Positions 35,143 through 44,695 of a DNA stretch of 64,000 nucleotides are shown here, piece by piece. Source of the DNA: an uncultured Bizionia sp. (GTDB lineage Bacteria > Bacteroidota > Bacteroidia > Flavobacteriales > Flavobacteriaceae). The notes beneath the pieces are model-generated. The model saw only the letters and a list, made by a program, of their open reading frames with translations, was not told the DNA's origin and ran no database searches. A program made the position numbers and the translations under genes. The DNA lies in NCBI GenBank assembly GCA_947496215.1, contig CANMCF010000001.1:434001-498000 (forward strand), read 5' to 3'. Position 1 is the first letter of the stretch. Each line of letters starts with the position of its first letter.

Positions 35143-36057
35143 ATGCTTAAACCACGCAACGCAATCATACACAAGCACGTTAACAACACAATCAAACGAA
35201 CAGAAACCCATACCGTTCCCAAGCTCCCCACTCCCATTCGACTTCAAGAATATGGCGTAGGTATTTTCAATTCGGTTATCACCAAATCGGCATTAAAGAA
35301 AGCACTTAAAAAACAGCTTGTCACGGTAAATGGTGTTCTCGCTACCTCGGCTACTTTCATAAAAGGAGACGAATGCATTGTTCTATCCATTTTAGAAGAA
35401 GCCGGCCCAAAGAAAGAATTGATATTTCAACTAGACGTATTGTTTGAAGACGACCATTTGGCAATGATTCATAAACCTGCCGGTATCTTGGTTAGTGGGA
35501 ATCGCTTCAAAACCATCGCCAATGCCTTGCCTCAAAACATAAAACGAAGCAATCTTGCAGATGCAACAATGCCACAACCTGTTCATAGATTGGATTTTGC
35601 CACTACAGGCATTCTATTGGTTGGAAAAACGGGCAGTAGCATTCGTGCCCTGAATAAATTATTTGAAAACAAGGCAATCGAGAAAACCTACTACGCCATT
35701 GCCATTGGAGAAATGAACCATCAAGGTGAAATTACTTCTAAAATCGATGGCAAGAAGTCACAATCCAATTATACTGTTTGCAAATCTGTCCCTTCCAAGA
35801 GATTCGGCAAACTCAACTTGGTGAAACTGAAGCCAAAAACAGGAAGAAGACACCAATTGCGCAAACACCTATCCAACATCGGCAACCCCATTTTGGGAGA
35901 CAAGGAATACGGCATTGAAAACCTTGTTTTGAATGGCAAAGGCTTGTATTTGCACGCCTATTCCTTAAAATTCACACATCCATTTACAAACGAGGAAGTC
36001 CACCAAAAGGACGAATTCCCCAAAAGGTTCAAAAAGATATTCACTCAACTAAAATAG
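35143..36057 (+). CDS. RluA-family pseudouridine synthase
   Basis: 304 residues from the ATG at 35143 (MLKPRNAIIHKHV); a GTG at 35107 would add 12 residues of poor character. A short S4-like region (about 45-100; LQEYGVGIFNSVITKSALKK) precedes the catalytic domain: HKPAGILVSGN, then QPVHRLDFATTGILLVGKT with the catalytic Asp, and KTGRRHQLRKHLSNIGNPILGDKEYG. It isomerises uridine in rRNA or tRNA; which site is unknown. Codon use returns to that of the core genes here. Confidence 0.92.
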   Translation: MLKPRNAIIHKHVNNTIKRTETHTVPKLPTPIRLQEYGVGIFNSVITKSALKKALKKQLVTVNGVLATSATFIKGDECIVLSILEEAGPKKELIFQLDVLFEDDHLAMIHKPAGILVSGNRFKTIANALPQNIKRSNLADATMPQPVHRLDFATTGILLVGKTGSSIRALNKLFENKAIEKTYYAIAIGEMNHQGEITSKIDGKKSQSNYTVCKSVPSKRFGKLNLVKLKPKTGRRHQLRKHLSNIGNPILGDKEYGIENLVLNGKGLYLHAYSLKFTHPFTNEEVHQKDEFPKRFKKIFTQLK

Positions 36058-36194
36058 CTGGAATATGCCATGAATTGCATTCCACTCCATCAAGCTACAA
36101 CTCGTTGAAAAAACATAACACATAAATCCATTGTCGCTATTGTCAATTCTATCAATTTAAGTTATATTAAACATCAAAATTCAACAATCAAATT

Positions 36195-38984
36195 ATGAAT
36201 CTCCTTAAAATCAAAACCCCGCTCCTAGCCTTGTCCACAATCTTGGCAACAGCTCTGTCCATCAATCAAATGGAAGCGCAACAAAGGAAATTGATCACAC
36301 CCGAAGACTATGGAAAGTGGGAAGTGTTGAGAGGCACTGAAATCTCCAAGGACGGCAACTGGTCAAGCTATCAAGTGGACAATGTGGACAAAGACAAGAC
36401 CACTTTCCTCTACAATGTGAGCGAACGCACGACAAAGTCCTATCCAAATGCCGCAAAATCAGAATTTTCCAAGGCTGGTGGTTGGTTCATCTACGAAAAG
36501 ATACTCAGCGGAAAGGAACAAAAGGCCAAGGACAAGAAAAAGAAAGATGAAAAAAAGAAAAAGGAACCCAAGGTGAACGACAAGATGTTGGTCAACTTGA
36601 CGAATTCCGATACGTTGTTGCTTAGCGGTGTAAAAGAATACAGCTTCAGCGAGAAAGACTCATACCTAGCGATGCTTAGAAAAAACGAAGGAGTCAACAC
36701 GCTATTGATAAAGGATCTCAAGACTGAAGTACAAATGAGCTTTGGGAACGTGAAATCCTATGAGTGGCAGAAAGAAGGAGAGCTTTTGGCCATGATTGTG
36801 GAAACAAAGGATTCCGCAGCCAACGGCATTCAACTGTATGATGCCAAGAGTGGGGTCTTGAAGGTTTTGGAACAATCCAAACACATCTATTCCCATTTGG
36901 AATGGGGAGAAAAATCCGACTATTTGTTTGCCATGAAGGCGATGGATAAAGAACGAACGGAAGAGGAATCCCACCAACTGCTCCATTGGAAGGACTTTTC
37001 CACGCTGAACCCTACGTTCTCAAGATTCAATCCCAGTGAAGCGGAATCATTTCCAAATGCCAGGAGAATCATAACCGATGGCATCGTCATTTCCGACGAT
37101 GGGAACTCGGTATTCTTCAAAACCCTCTCTTGGGTGCAAACAGAGGAAAAGGAGAAAGCCGAACCCAAAGAGGGAGATAAAGAGGAATCAAAGAAAACCG
37201 ATGACCAAGAGTCTCCAAATTTGGAGATTTGGCACAGCAAGGACGAGGTGATGATCACCCAACAAAAGAAAAGACCAAACAAGGATTCCGAAAAATCAAT
37301 CCAATTTGTTTGGCACGTAAATAAAGAGAAAGCTATAGCCTTGAGCAATGAACTGGTTGAAACCATTCGTTTGCAAGCCAACAACAAGAAGATGATCGGT
37401 TTGGATCAGAGCCCTTATTCATTCGAAGCCATGTTTGGCAGGCCCAGCAACGACATCTACGTTGTAAACATTGAAAATGGAGAGAAGAAAAAGGTACTTA
37501 CAGACATCAAGGTAACTTCGCCTATCGATCCCAATGGCAACTATTTCATTTATGTGAAAGACGACAATTTGCATCTGTATGACATTGCAAAGGCATCATC
37601 CACCGACCTCACATCCAATTTGGATGGCACCTTCATCCAAGGGGATTCCTACGATTATCCCGTAGAACGAAAGCCACCTTTCAGAGGAGGGTTTTCCGCT
37701 TGGAGCGAAGATGGCAGCTCTTTTCTGTTCAATTCCGAGTTCGATGTTTGGCAAGGGTTTGCAAATGGAGCTCCTTCAAAACGTGTTACCAAAGGAAAGG
37801 AAGATGAAATAACATACAGACATCGATTTGTTCATCATGACGATGACTACATAGACTTGAACAAGGCACAATTCTTTTCAATGCAAGGAAAGACATCCAA
37901 GAAATCAGGTTTCGCCAAAGGCATCCTTGGTCAAGAACTGAAAGTTCTGACCTATGATGACGCCAGCATCTATGGATTGGACAAACCCCATGAAGAGCTC
38001 GAGTTGTTGACTTACAAGTCACAATCCTTCGATCAATCTCCAAACCTAAGCATCACAGATCCCGATTTTTCCAAATCGAGGACGATTTCCAATACAAACG
38101 CCTTCCAAGACGAATATGCTTGGGGCAAGGCGGAGCTCATCACATTCAAGAACGCCAAGGACAAAAGCGCTCAAGGCATTCTATATTATCCGGCAAATTA
38201 CAAGAAGGGCAAGAAATATCCGATGATAACCTATGTCTATGAAAAGCTATCGGATAGATTTCACAGGTATACGGTACCATCCAAGACGAATTACTACAAT
38301 ACTTCCGTGTGGCAACAAGAAGGATACTTCGTATTGAAGCCAGACATAGAATTCGTTGCAGGAGATCCGGGCATCTCCTCTACTAAGACTTTGGAAAATG
38401 CCGTTGCCGCCGTGGTGGAAAAAGGTGATGTAGATCCTAAGAAGGTTGGTTTGATAGGGCATTCGTGGGGCGGTTACCAAGCTGGTTTCGTACCTACCCA
38501 AACCAATATATTTGCTGCTAGCGTTGCAGGTGCAGGCTTGACGGATTTCATTTCCATGTATTTGGCAATAACACCTGCTTTTGGAGGATCCCCGGAAAAC
38601 AACCATTTTGAAATCTCTCAAGAACGTATGATTAGTCCTCCGTGGAAGTCGCCGGAAAATTACATTCGAAATTCATCGGTCATGAATGTGGGATCTTTGA
38701 ATACCCCGATTCTATTCGAGGTTGGGGACAACGACATGAATGTGAATTGGAGACAGGGAATAGAATACTACAACGCCGCTCGTAGGGCTGGCAAGCAATT
38801 TGTGCTGTTAGTGTATGCAAAGGAAGGTCATGGTGTCAGAGAAGAGAAGAACGCATCGGATTATCAACAAAAGATCCTTCGGTGGTTTGGCCACTATCTG
38901 AAAGGAGAAGAAGCCCAGGATTGGATACTGGATGGAATCCCTTATGGCGAACAACAACGCAGATTGAAGAAACAAGGCAAATAG
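36195..38984 (+). CDS. Secreted S9-family prolyl oligopeptidase
   Basis: 929 residues with a signal peptide (cleavage after MEAQ). The long N-terminal part is a beta-propeller with an unusual Lys/Glu-rich insert near 110-130 and another around 315-340. The C-terminal alpha/beta-hydrolase domain carries the nucleophile Ser757 in GHSWGGY, an acidic residue in VGDNDMNVNW (about 845-847) and His around 879 in KEGHGVR. It cleaves peptides, probably in the periplasm or outside. Monocistronic, followed by a terminator. Confidence 0.93.
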   Translation: MNLLKIKTPLLALSTILATALSINQMEAQQRKLITPEDYGKWEVLRGTEISKDGNWSSYQVDNVDKDKTTFLYNVSERTTKSYPNAAKSEFSKAGGWFIYEKILSGKEQKAKDKKKKDEKKKKEPKVNDKMLVNLTNSDTLLLSGVKEYSFSEKDSYLAMLRKNEGVNTLLIKDLKTEVQMSFGNVKSYEWQKEGELLAMIVETKDSAANGIQLYDAKSGVLKVLEQSKHIYSHLEWGEKSDYLFAMKAMDKERTEEESHQLLHWKDFSTLNPTFSRFNPSEAESFPNARRIITDGIVISDDGNSVFFKTLSWVQTEEKEKAEPKEGDKEESKKTDDQESPNLEIWHSKDEVMITQQKKRPNKDSEKSIQFVWHVNKEKAIALSNELVETIRLQANNKKMIGLDQSPYSFEAMFGRPSNDIYVVNIENGEKKKVLTDIKVTSPIDPNGNYFIYVKDDNLHLYDIAKASSTDLTSNLDGTFIQGDSYDYPVERKPPFRGGFSAWSEDGSSFLFNSEFDVWQGFANGAPSKRVTKGKEDEITYRHRFVHHDDDYIDLNKAQFFSMQGKTSKKSGFAKGILGQELKVLTYDDASIYGLDKPHEELELLTYKSQSFDQSPNLSITDPDFSKSRTISNTNAFQDEYAWGKAELITFKNAKDKSAQGILYYPANYKKGKKYPMITYVYEKLSDRFHRYTVPSKTNYYNTSVWQQEGYFVLKPDIEFVAGDPGISSTKTLENAVAAVVEKGDVDPKKVGLIGHSWGGYQAGFVPTQTNIFAASVAGAGLTDFISMYLAITPAFGGSPENNHFEISQERMISPPWKSPENYIRNSSVMNVGSLNTPILFEVGDNDMNVNWRQGIEYYNAARRAGKQFVLLVYAKEGHGVREEKNASDYQQKILRWFGHYLKGEEAQDWILDGIPYGEQQRRLKKQGK

Positions 38985-39002
38985 CTTCTAACCAGAAACA
39001 AG

Positions 39003-39028
39003 AAAAGGCAGGTGTTTACCTGCCTTTT
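39003..39028 (+). terminator. Terminator after the S9 peptidase gene
   Basis: AAAAGGCAGGT and ACCTGCCTTTT pair perfectly around GTTT. Located between convergent genes, so it may serve both strands. Confidence 0.8.
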
Positions 39029-39076
39029 CCTTTATTTGTTTGGTCATCAATGCCTCATTGAATGCAAAGGTATCGA

Positions 39077-41113
39077 TCAACCTTTTTTCTTCAACTCGTC
39101 AACCTCTTTGGCTAGCTGTTGAATCATCAATTCCATTTTTTCAATTCTATCCTTTTGCTCTTCTATGGTCTTTTGCTGCTCTTGGATTGCCTTTATTGCA
39201 ATGACTCCCGTGGCACCATAGGTTATCCCTAGTTTGTCTTCTTCTGAATCGACCACTATTTCCGGGAACAACGGTTTTACCTCCTGTGCAACGAACCCGA
39301 TGACTTTCTTTTCTGTCGACTTTTGCTCATTGTACAAGTAATCCACAGGTTTCAATTGCATCACGCGATCCAATACAGGTTGCAATGGTTTAATGTCGTA
39401 TTTCAATCTTCTGTCGGAATCGACGGTCCAAGCTCCGGTTGTATTTACATACGCCACACGACTTCCTTGAAGGTTGAAGCTAAAATAAATGCCACTATGA
39501 TATATTCTCCAATAGTCTGCTGCATCACCTGCTTCTTCAAACTTGATTCCTCCAGTACCATTTGCTATTGATGTCTGCGATTGACGAATGTGCAAATCCG
39601 TATCGGGAGTGGTCTTGTCCAATCCTACTTTACCGTCGGAAGCAATGGTCATTTGTGAATTTCCACTCGTAACCATGTGTATTTGATCTGCCGCTCCGTA
39701 AGTCCCATCGGCTCCCACGGTGATCAATGTTGAAGCAGATCCTCTTTCTCCTTGTGCCTCTATTGCATTAGTGTACAACCATGGCGTGGTGGTATATCCC
39801 AATCCGTTTGCACCAGAGGTACTTTGATCCGTACTTTGAGATCCTACCGACAAGTTACCGACAACAGCGATGTCTGAAACATCTAGCCTGGCTTGAGGAG
39901 TTGTTTCTCCTATACCGACAAAACCACTTTCATCTATTCTCATTCTTTCTGTCAATGCACCATCATAGGTCTGAAATCGAAGATTGCCATTTTCCGTAGC
40001 ATCACCGCCATTATTTGAGCTTATGCTGGCACCAACATACTCGGTTGCACTGTCACTGTCGTAATTTTGAAAATTCAAAGTTCCAAATGTACTGTCTCCG
40101 TTTCTTGCACCTCCCAAGGTCAATGTGCGTCCAAGACTACTTGTAGAACTACCTCTATCAAACAATCCGTTTCCTCCACTGACATGTAGGTATTCGGTTG
40201 GCGAAGTGACCCCAACTCCCAAACGGCCAGATTCATCGATGGTCATTCTGATGGGAAGATCTTCATCAGCTGCCGATCCACTGGACTTTGTAGCAAAGTG
40301 CAATTTACCCCTTGAATTGCTGCTTGTTCTTTCATGAACGATTGCGGCCCCCATTCCTGTCACAGTCGATGTGCTTTGGAAACCAATTCCAACACCTGTG
40401 TTGTTTTCATTTAAATTTCTTGTAAATACAGCAAATAACTCACTTACATCAATGGTTTTGGAATCCAACATGCAGTTTACGGTATCTTTTACGGTCAATT
40501 GCCATCTATTTTGGGTTAGTGCCATATTTCCAATACCAATGTTTCCGTCATTGCCGTTGGTGTAATTGGTTCCACTTGTTACCACCCAATCACCATCATC
40601 TGTGATATTTGACAAGTCGACTGTGCTACCGTCGGAAATGGTCAAGTCTGTTCCAGAAAGGGAAATGTCCTGAATCTCATTTGTAGGATCGGCATCGGCA
40701 TCATCGACCATTTCTGCACTCTTTGCATACAATGCATAAGGAGTGCTCATCAATTCGCTTGTTCCAACTACGGAATATGAAGTTCCTCCAGTCGCATCCA
40801 CAGCCGTTTCAATGAAGTATGGCCCAACAGCCCAATCTATCGTTGAAAAATCATCTGTGGAGGTTCCTGTTCCTATTTCAAGGTTTACCAAACCAAATGC
40901 GTTGGTCGTAGAGGCAAATGTTTCTGAGTAAACCGCGGTTCCTCCTGCACTCCCTTGTCGTATAGTCATTTGCATACCAACGGATTGGTTGTCCAGTATT
41001 TCATTTCCGGCATCTCTTATGACTGCTTGGTAATTGAAGCTTTCCGGTGCTTGTCCGAAAGCACTTAGTGTCATGGCTACTATGCCAATTAGTGTTAGTG
41101 TTAGTTTTTTCAT
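39077..41113 (-). CDS. Secreted tail-fibre-like protein with S74 endosialidase-chaperone domain
   Basis: 678 residues: signal peptide ending in AFGQ (21), an Ig-like N-terminal domain (FNYQAVIRDAGNEILDNQSV, YSETFASTTNAFGLVNLEIG), then a long region of collagen/phage-fibre-like beta repeats (SGRLGVGVTSPTEYLHVSGG and similar). A C-terminal S74 domain has SDRRLKYDIKPLQPVLDRVM and GFVAQEVKPLFPEIV, followed by a trimeric coiled coil. S74 domains fold trimeric fibres and cleave themselves off. It is probably a surface fibre or adhesin. A degraded relative lies at 17457-18060. Confidence 0.88.
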   Translation of the reverse strand: MKKLTLTLIGIVAMTLSAFGQAPESFNYQAVIRDAGNEILDNQSVGMQMTIRQGSAGGTAVYSETFASTTNAFGLVNLEIGTGTSTDDFSTIDWAVGPYFIETAVDATGGTSYSVVGTSELMSTPYALYAKSAEMVDDADADPTNEIQDISLSGTDLTISDGSTVDLSNITDDGDWVVTSGTNYTNGNDGNIGIGNMALTQNRWQLTVKDTVNCMLDSKTIDVSELFAVFTRNLNENNTGVGIGFQSTSTVTGMGAAIVHERTSSNSRGKLHFATKSSGSAADEDLPIRMTIDESGRLGVGVTSPTEYLHVSGGNGLFDRGSSTSSLGRTLTLGGARNGDSTFGTLNFQNYDSDSATEYVGASISSNNGGDATENGNLRFQTYDGALTERMRIDESGFVGIGETTPQARLDVSDIAVVGNLSVGSQSTDQSTSGANGLGYTTTPWLYTNAIEAQGERGSASTLITVGADGTYGAADQIHMVTSGNSQMTIASDGKVGLDKTTPDTDLHIRQSQTSIANGTGGIKFEEAGDAADYWRIYHSGIYFSFNLQGSRVAYVNTTGAWTVDSDRRLKYDIKPLQPVLDRVMQLKPVDYLYNEQKSTEKKVIGFVAQEVKPLFPEIVVDSEEDKLGITYGATGVIAIKAIQEQQKTIEEQKDRIEKMELMIQQLAKEVDELKKKG

Positions 41114-41477
41114 TTGTATTAGTGGTTAACGTGTTATGATTCATTTTGAAAACAAAAAACACAATCAACCACACAACATACTCATTTTAAGCAGTCTAAC
41201 ACCATTTATATGAAGTTAAGATTTAATATGTTTGATTATGTGTAAAATATTCAAACCGCAAAAGTAGAAAAAAATATTCTAACCAGATGCTATATTGGAT
41301 ATTGAAGTAAAGATAATGGCATCTTCCTCAAATATTGGAACAGCATTCCTTCATAAGAATTCCACAAGTGAAAACAGGAACATGAACAAATCGTATATTG
41401 GAAATGTTTTATTGAATTTTACAATATCGTCAAATTGTCACATATTGACTTTTCATTGAATTCAACAGTCAGAAGAA
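41114..41477. other. Divergent intergenic region
   Basis: About 365 AT-rich bases between the S74 protein and the TIGR02117 protein genes. Both promoters should lie here, but no full TTG-N-TAnnTTTG match could be fixed by eye. No ORF or strong hairpin. Confidence 0.4.
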
Positions 41478-42131
41478 ATGCTTAAGAGAACATTGATGAA
41501 AATAGTGAAATGGAGTTTGTATTTTTTGGCAATCCCCATTGTCTACTTGGTCGTATCTTTGTTTTTTAGCTCCATTACCATAGACAAGGAAGATGATGAG
41601 TCTATTTGTGACAAAACCATATTCCTGAGCTCCAACGGGGTACATTTGGATATCGTTTTCCATAAAGGGGACATAGATCCCTATGCATTGAAAGGTATCG
41701 TTAGCCTTGAAACGGAACAGTACATTTCATTTGGATGGGGAGATGAGAATTTTTACATCAATACTCCCACTTGGGATGATTTGACGTTTGGAAACGCCAT
41801 TCAAGCCTTGTTCTTGAAAAGCACGACGTTGATGCACGTGACGAGATACGAACATAGACAAAGTGACTGGATCGAGATAAAAACAAGCACCAAGGAATTT
41901 CAACTACTCTATGATTACATACTCGATACCTTTGAAGAAGATCAAAACGGAAACAAGATGATTCTCGAGGACAAAGGCTACTCCGAAAAAGATGATTTCT
42001 ACAAGGCCAAAGGAAGTTATTCTTGTTTGAACACTTGCAATAGTTGGGTAAACTTTGGATTCAAGAAAAGCGGGTTGAAATCCTGCTATTGGACGCCCTT
42101 TGACTTTGGATTGATGAAAAAGTATGAATAG
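41478..42131 (+). CDS. TIGR02117/DUF2459 family membrane-anchored protein
   Basis: 217 residues. An N-terminal membrane anchor (WSLYFLAIPIVYLVVSLFF) is followed by the TIGR02117 signature: LSSNGVHLDIVFH, YISFGWGDENFYINTPTWDD, ATTLMHVTRY-like STTLMHVTRYE, NTCNSWVNFGFKKSG and YWTPFDFGLM. The conserved Cys/His/Asn suggests a papain/NlpC-like fold, but activity is unknown. The name 'urease-associated' comes from other genomes; no urease is here. Confidence 0.85.
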   Translation: MLKRTLMKIVKWSLYFLAIPIVYLVVSLFFSSITIDKEDDESICDKTIFLSSNGVHLDIVFHKGDIDPYALKGIVSLETEQYISFGWGDENFYINTPTWDDLTFGNAIQALFLKSTTLMHVTRYEHRQSDWIEIKTSTKEFQLLYDYILDTFEEDQNGNKMILEDKGYSEKDDFYKAKGSYSCLNTCNSWVNFGFKKSGLKSCYWTPFDFGLMKKYE

Positions 42132-42181
42132 GAACGTTTTGTTGAAATGGCAACATGTTTTAGCTGAATAAAACACAACAA

Positions 42182-42236
42182 CCTTGTTTTCAGCATCTTA
42201 CATCCTAATCGCTATCACGAATTTTATAAAACAAGG
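42182..42236 (+). other. Inverted repeat in the leader of the small peptide gene
   Basis: CCTTGTTTT (42182-42190) and AAAACAAGG (42228-42236) are perfect inverted repeats separated by 37 nt, located 73-127 nt before the peptide's start codon. No T run follows, so a terminator is unlikely. It could be an operator or a leader structure. Confidence 0.35.
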
Positions 42237-42308
42237 GATCACACTCTTTTTCTTCTTCCTTTTTAGAACTTAATTTGTTTCATTCATTAATTTTAAAACA
42301 TTTACACT

Positions 42309-42443
42309 ATGAAAAATTTAAAAGTTCTTACAGATGCAGAAGCACTTGCCGTTTGCGGAGGTGAAGACATTAGAGTATGCAATTCGGATGGTTCCATTAC
42401 GGTCTATAACGAATGGGGGTGGTTTACATACTTCCCCGAATAA
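42309..42443 (+). CDS. 44-residue peptide with double-glycine leader (bacteriocin/RiPP-precursor-like)
   Basis: The product begins MKNLKVLTDAEALAVCGG. This is a classic short leader with a hydrophobic/acidic periodicity ending in GG at residues 17-18, as cleaved by C39-type peptidase exporters. The remaining 26 residues (from EDIRVCNSDGSITVYNE to WGWFTYFPE) would be the core: acidic, aromatic-rich, with one Cys. The gene is monocistronic and ends in a very strong terminator. No maturation enzyme or C39 transporter is adjacent, so processing would rely on genes elsewhere. Function (antimicrobial, signal) is inference. Confidence 0.65.
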   Translation: MKNLKVLTDAEALAVCGGEDIRVCNSDGSITVYNEWGWFTYFPE

Positions 42444-42468
42444 TGAATTCATGAAATGATGCATTGAA

Positions 42469-42504
42469 AAAAGGCGCAAACAGAATGTTCTGTTTGCGCC
42501 TTTT
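42469..42504 (+). terminator. Strong bidirectional terminator after the small peptide gene
   Basis: AAAAGGCGCAAACAGAA (42469-42485) and TTCTGTTTGCGCCTTTT (42488-42504) form a perfect 17-bp stem with a 2-nt centre and flanking A/T runs. It separates the convergent peptide and DUF2911 genes. Confidence 0.88.
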
Positions 42505-42528
42505 AAATATTATTGGGATTGACTTAAA

Positions 42529-43377
42529 TTAAAGCGCTCCCCACTCTTTCAAAGAATCTTTGTTCATCTTTATGTAGTTGTCGTTTCCTGCTTTTTCAGC
42601 GCCAGCCAAAGATGCCTTTGCAGCTGCAATTGCAGATTTCTTCTTTCCAGCTTTTGCATGGATCAATGATTGTTGACGCAAGTACCAAAAACGAGGATTG
42701 TCTTTTGTCATGTAAATGGCTTTGTCTATCCAAGTCACGGCTTTGTTTATGTCCTTTCCTTCTTGCAAGTAGTATCTTGCAGCAGCAAAGTAATCTCCAG
42801 GACCAGGACCAGCCATGGTCTTGTCTATGGATTTGGCAACGGAAGCATCCGTAGGCACTTCGAACTTGATGCCTACATAGTCATTTTCCCATAACATCCC
42901 CAATACGGCAGTACTGCTTGTTAGGTCGTCAAACGTCATGGTAAGTGTTTCTATCTTCATTGGCATCTTGTATACCTTGGCAGAAACGGTAGCAGCTACT
43001 TTACTTTCATCCCATTCTTGAGGTGTTCCCCAGTTTGTTGCATCCGAATAGAAGATCACTTCCCAAGAATCCTTGTTTGGCTTGGTAAAGATCGCGTAAT
43101 CACCAGCCTTCAATGTCTTTCCTTCAATCACGACATCGTCACTAAATGAGATCTTGGTATTTGCATTTGCTCCAGTTCTCCATAATTCCCCGTAAGGAAC
43201 CAAATCTCCGAAAATGGTACGTCCTTTCATTCCTGGACGGGAATACTCCAAGGTAACGTCTGTCAATCCAACCTTTTGCTCCAATTTTGCCAATGGGCTC
43301 GGTTGTGGTGTCTCAACTTGTGCGTTTACTGAAAATGATACAGCAAATACCAAAGCCATCAATAGTAATTTTTTCAT
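42529..43377 (-). CDS. DUF2911 secreted protein
   Basis: 282 residues: signal peptide ending in NAQ (20), then the DUF2911 core (PLAKLEQKVGLTDVTLEYSR, GMKGRTIFGDLVPYGELWRTGAN, GDYAIFTKPNKDSWEVIFY), followed by a C-terminal helical TPR-like part (YYLQEGKDINKAVTWIDKAI). The family is common in Bacteroidota and its function is unknown. Monocistronic, between a terminator and the divergent aquaporin gene. Confidence 0.9.
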   Translation of the reverse strand: MKKLLLMALVFAVSFSVNAQVETPQPSPLAKLEQKVGLTDVTLEYSRPGMKGRTIFGDLVPYGELWRTGANANTKISFSDDVVIEGKTLKAGDYAIFTKPNKDSWEVIFYSDATNWGTPQEWDESKVAATVSAKVYKMPMKIETLTMTFDDLTSSTAVLGMLWENDYVGIKFEVPTDASVAKSIDKTMAGPGPGDYFAAARYYLQEGKDINKAVTWIDKAIYMTKDNPRFWYLRQQSLIHAKAGKKKSAIAAAKASLAGAEKAGNDNYIKMNKDSLKEWGAL

Positions 43378-43471
43378 AATGTATAATAATTAGTGTTATT
43401 GTGTTAATGAATGTAAATTTACACATAAGTAAATCCTTGAATTGTTAACAAAACCTTAAATTAAGAGGTTG

Positions 43472-43479
43472 TATATTTG
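43472..43479 (+). promoter_or_regulatory. Putative -7 box for the aquaporin gene
   Basis: TATATTTG matches TAnnTTTG and lies 17 nt before the start codon. No TTG is present at optimal spacing. Confidence 0.45.
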
Positions 43480-43496
43480 CCAAAACGTTAAAAAAG

Positions 43497-44168
43497 ATGA
43501 AGAAACTCATAGCCGAGTCACTAGGTACATTTGCATTGATATTTTGTGGTACGGGAGCAATGACAATCAATGAGATTACAAACGGAAGCATATCCCACGT
43601 CGGTGTTGCCATAACATGGGGACTGATAGTCATGACCATGATCTATGCCTTTGGGGAAATTTCCGGGGCGCATTTCAATCCTGCAGTCACCATTGGTTTT
43701 GCCTTCGCAAAGAAATTTGCCTGGGCTGACGTCCCAAAATACATTCTAGCACAATTGATTGGTGCCATATTGGCAAGTGCATTGCTTTGTTTTTTGTTTC
43801 CCGAAAGTCAATTCTTGGGGGAGACGGTTCCCGCCGATGGCTTTCCCGCATACAAGGCAGCCATATTGGAATTCCTACTCACCTTCTTCTTGATGGTGGT
43901 AATCATCAATGTTTCCACAGGAAGCAAGGAGATCGGAACCATGGCCGCCATAGCTGTAGGTGCTGTAATCTTGTTGGAGGCAATGTTTGCAGGTCCCATG
44001 ACAAAGGCATCCATGAATCCCGTTCGTTCCATAGCCCCTGCTCTATTCACAGGTAACTTTCAACATCTATGGCTTTACATCGTTGCTCCAATTCTGGGAG
44101 CCTTGGCTGGAGTCTCATCCTGCAAGTTGGTCAAAGACGACAACTGTTGCAGCGACGGAGACTGTTAA
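43497..44168 (+). CDS. Aquaporin (MIP family)
   Basis: 223 residues with six predicted membrane helices and the two half-helix motifs: HFNPAVTIGF (NPA at 61-63) and ASMNPVRSIAPAL (NPV at 174-176, where Val replaces the usual Ala). The aromatic/Arg filter Arg follows the second motif (NPVR). The C-terminal tail is Cys-rich (CKLVKDDNCCSDGDC), unusual for the family. It conducts water or small neutral solutes across the inner membrane. Confidence 0.93.
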   Translation: MKKLIAESLGTFALIFCGTGAMTINEITNGSISHVGVAITWGLIVMTMIYAFGEISGAHFNPAVTIGFAFAKKFAWADVPKYILAQLIGAILASALLCFLFPESQFLGETVPADGFPAYKAAILEFLLTFFLMVVIINVSTGSKEIGTMAAIAVGAVILLEAMFAGPMTKASMNPVRSIAPALFTGNFQHLWLYIVAPILGALAGVSSCKLVKDDNCCSDGDC

Positions 44169-44695
44169 GGCTTGATCTTAAAACAATTGGAGTCTTCCCA
44201 AATATTTATTGTCTCTATACTGTTATAATTTAATGTGATGATAAAAAAAAAGGATTATTGTATTAATTGAGGATATTTGTCTTGGTTTAACAGGCAAATT
44301 GCTCAATTGAGCGTTAAAAAGTGTACAAAAACGTATTTTTAAAAAATATTTTTCTGATTAATTCCTGATAATAAGTCAAAAATTGCTTTATTTGGCAAAT
44401 AAGTATTATATAACCAAACGCTTTTAGAAGAGAGGTAGCGTTTTTACCCAAAATAGTGCCAATCCCTTTGTTCACATAACAGGTAAACATCTTTATGTCA
44501 TATTTTTCTTCTGGCAAGGTTATTGAACTTTCAAAGTCAAGTATGGTATATATGACTTAAAAAGCATAAACCAAGCTTGATAAATCAAATAACAAGCGAA
44601 TTAACATGGAGGAGTTGTTTATACTCTCTGAACATATAACGTATTTAATTTGCAAGTTATGATAACTGAATTTGAGAATAATTAAAAGACAAAAA
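44169..44695. other. Intergenic region, no gene seen
   Basis: About 525 AT-rich bases. A perfect 12-bp palindrome GCTCAATTGAGC lies around 44301-44312. All frames are short and lack coding character. No tRNA or recognised RNA motif could be identified. Confidence 0.45.
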
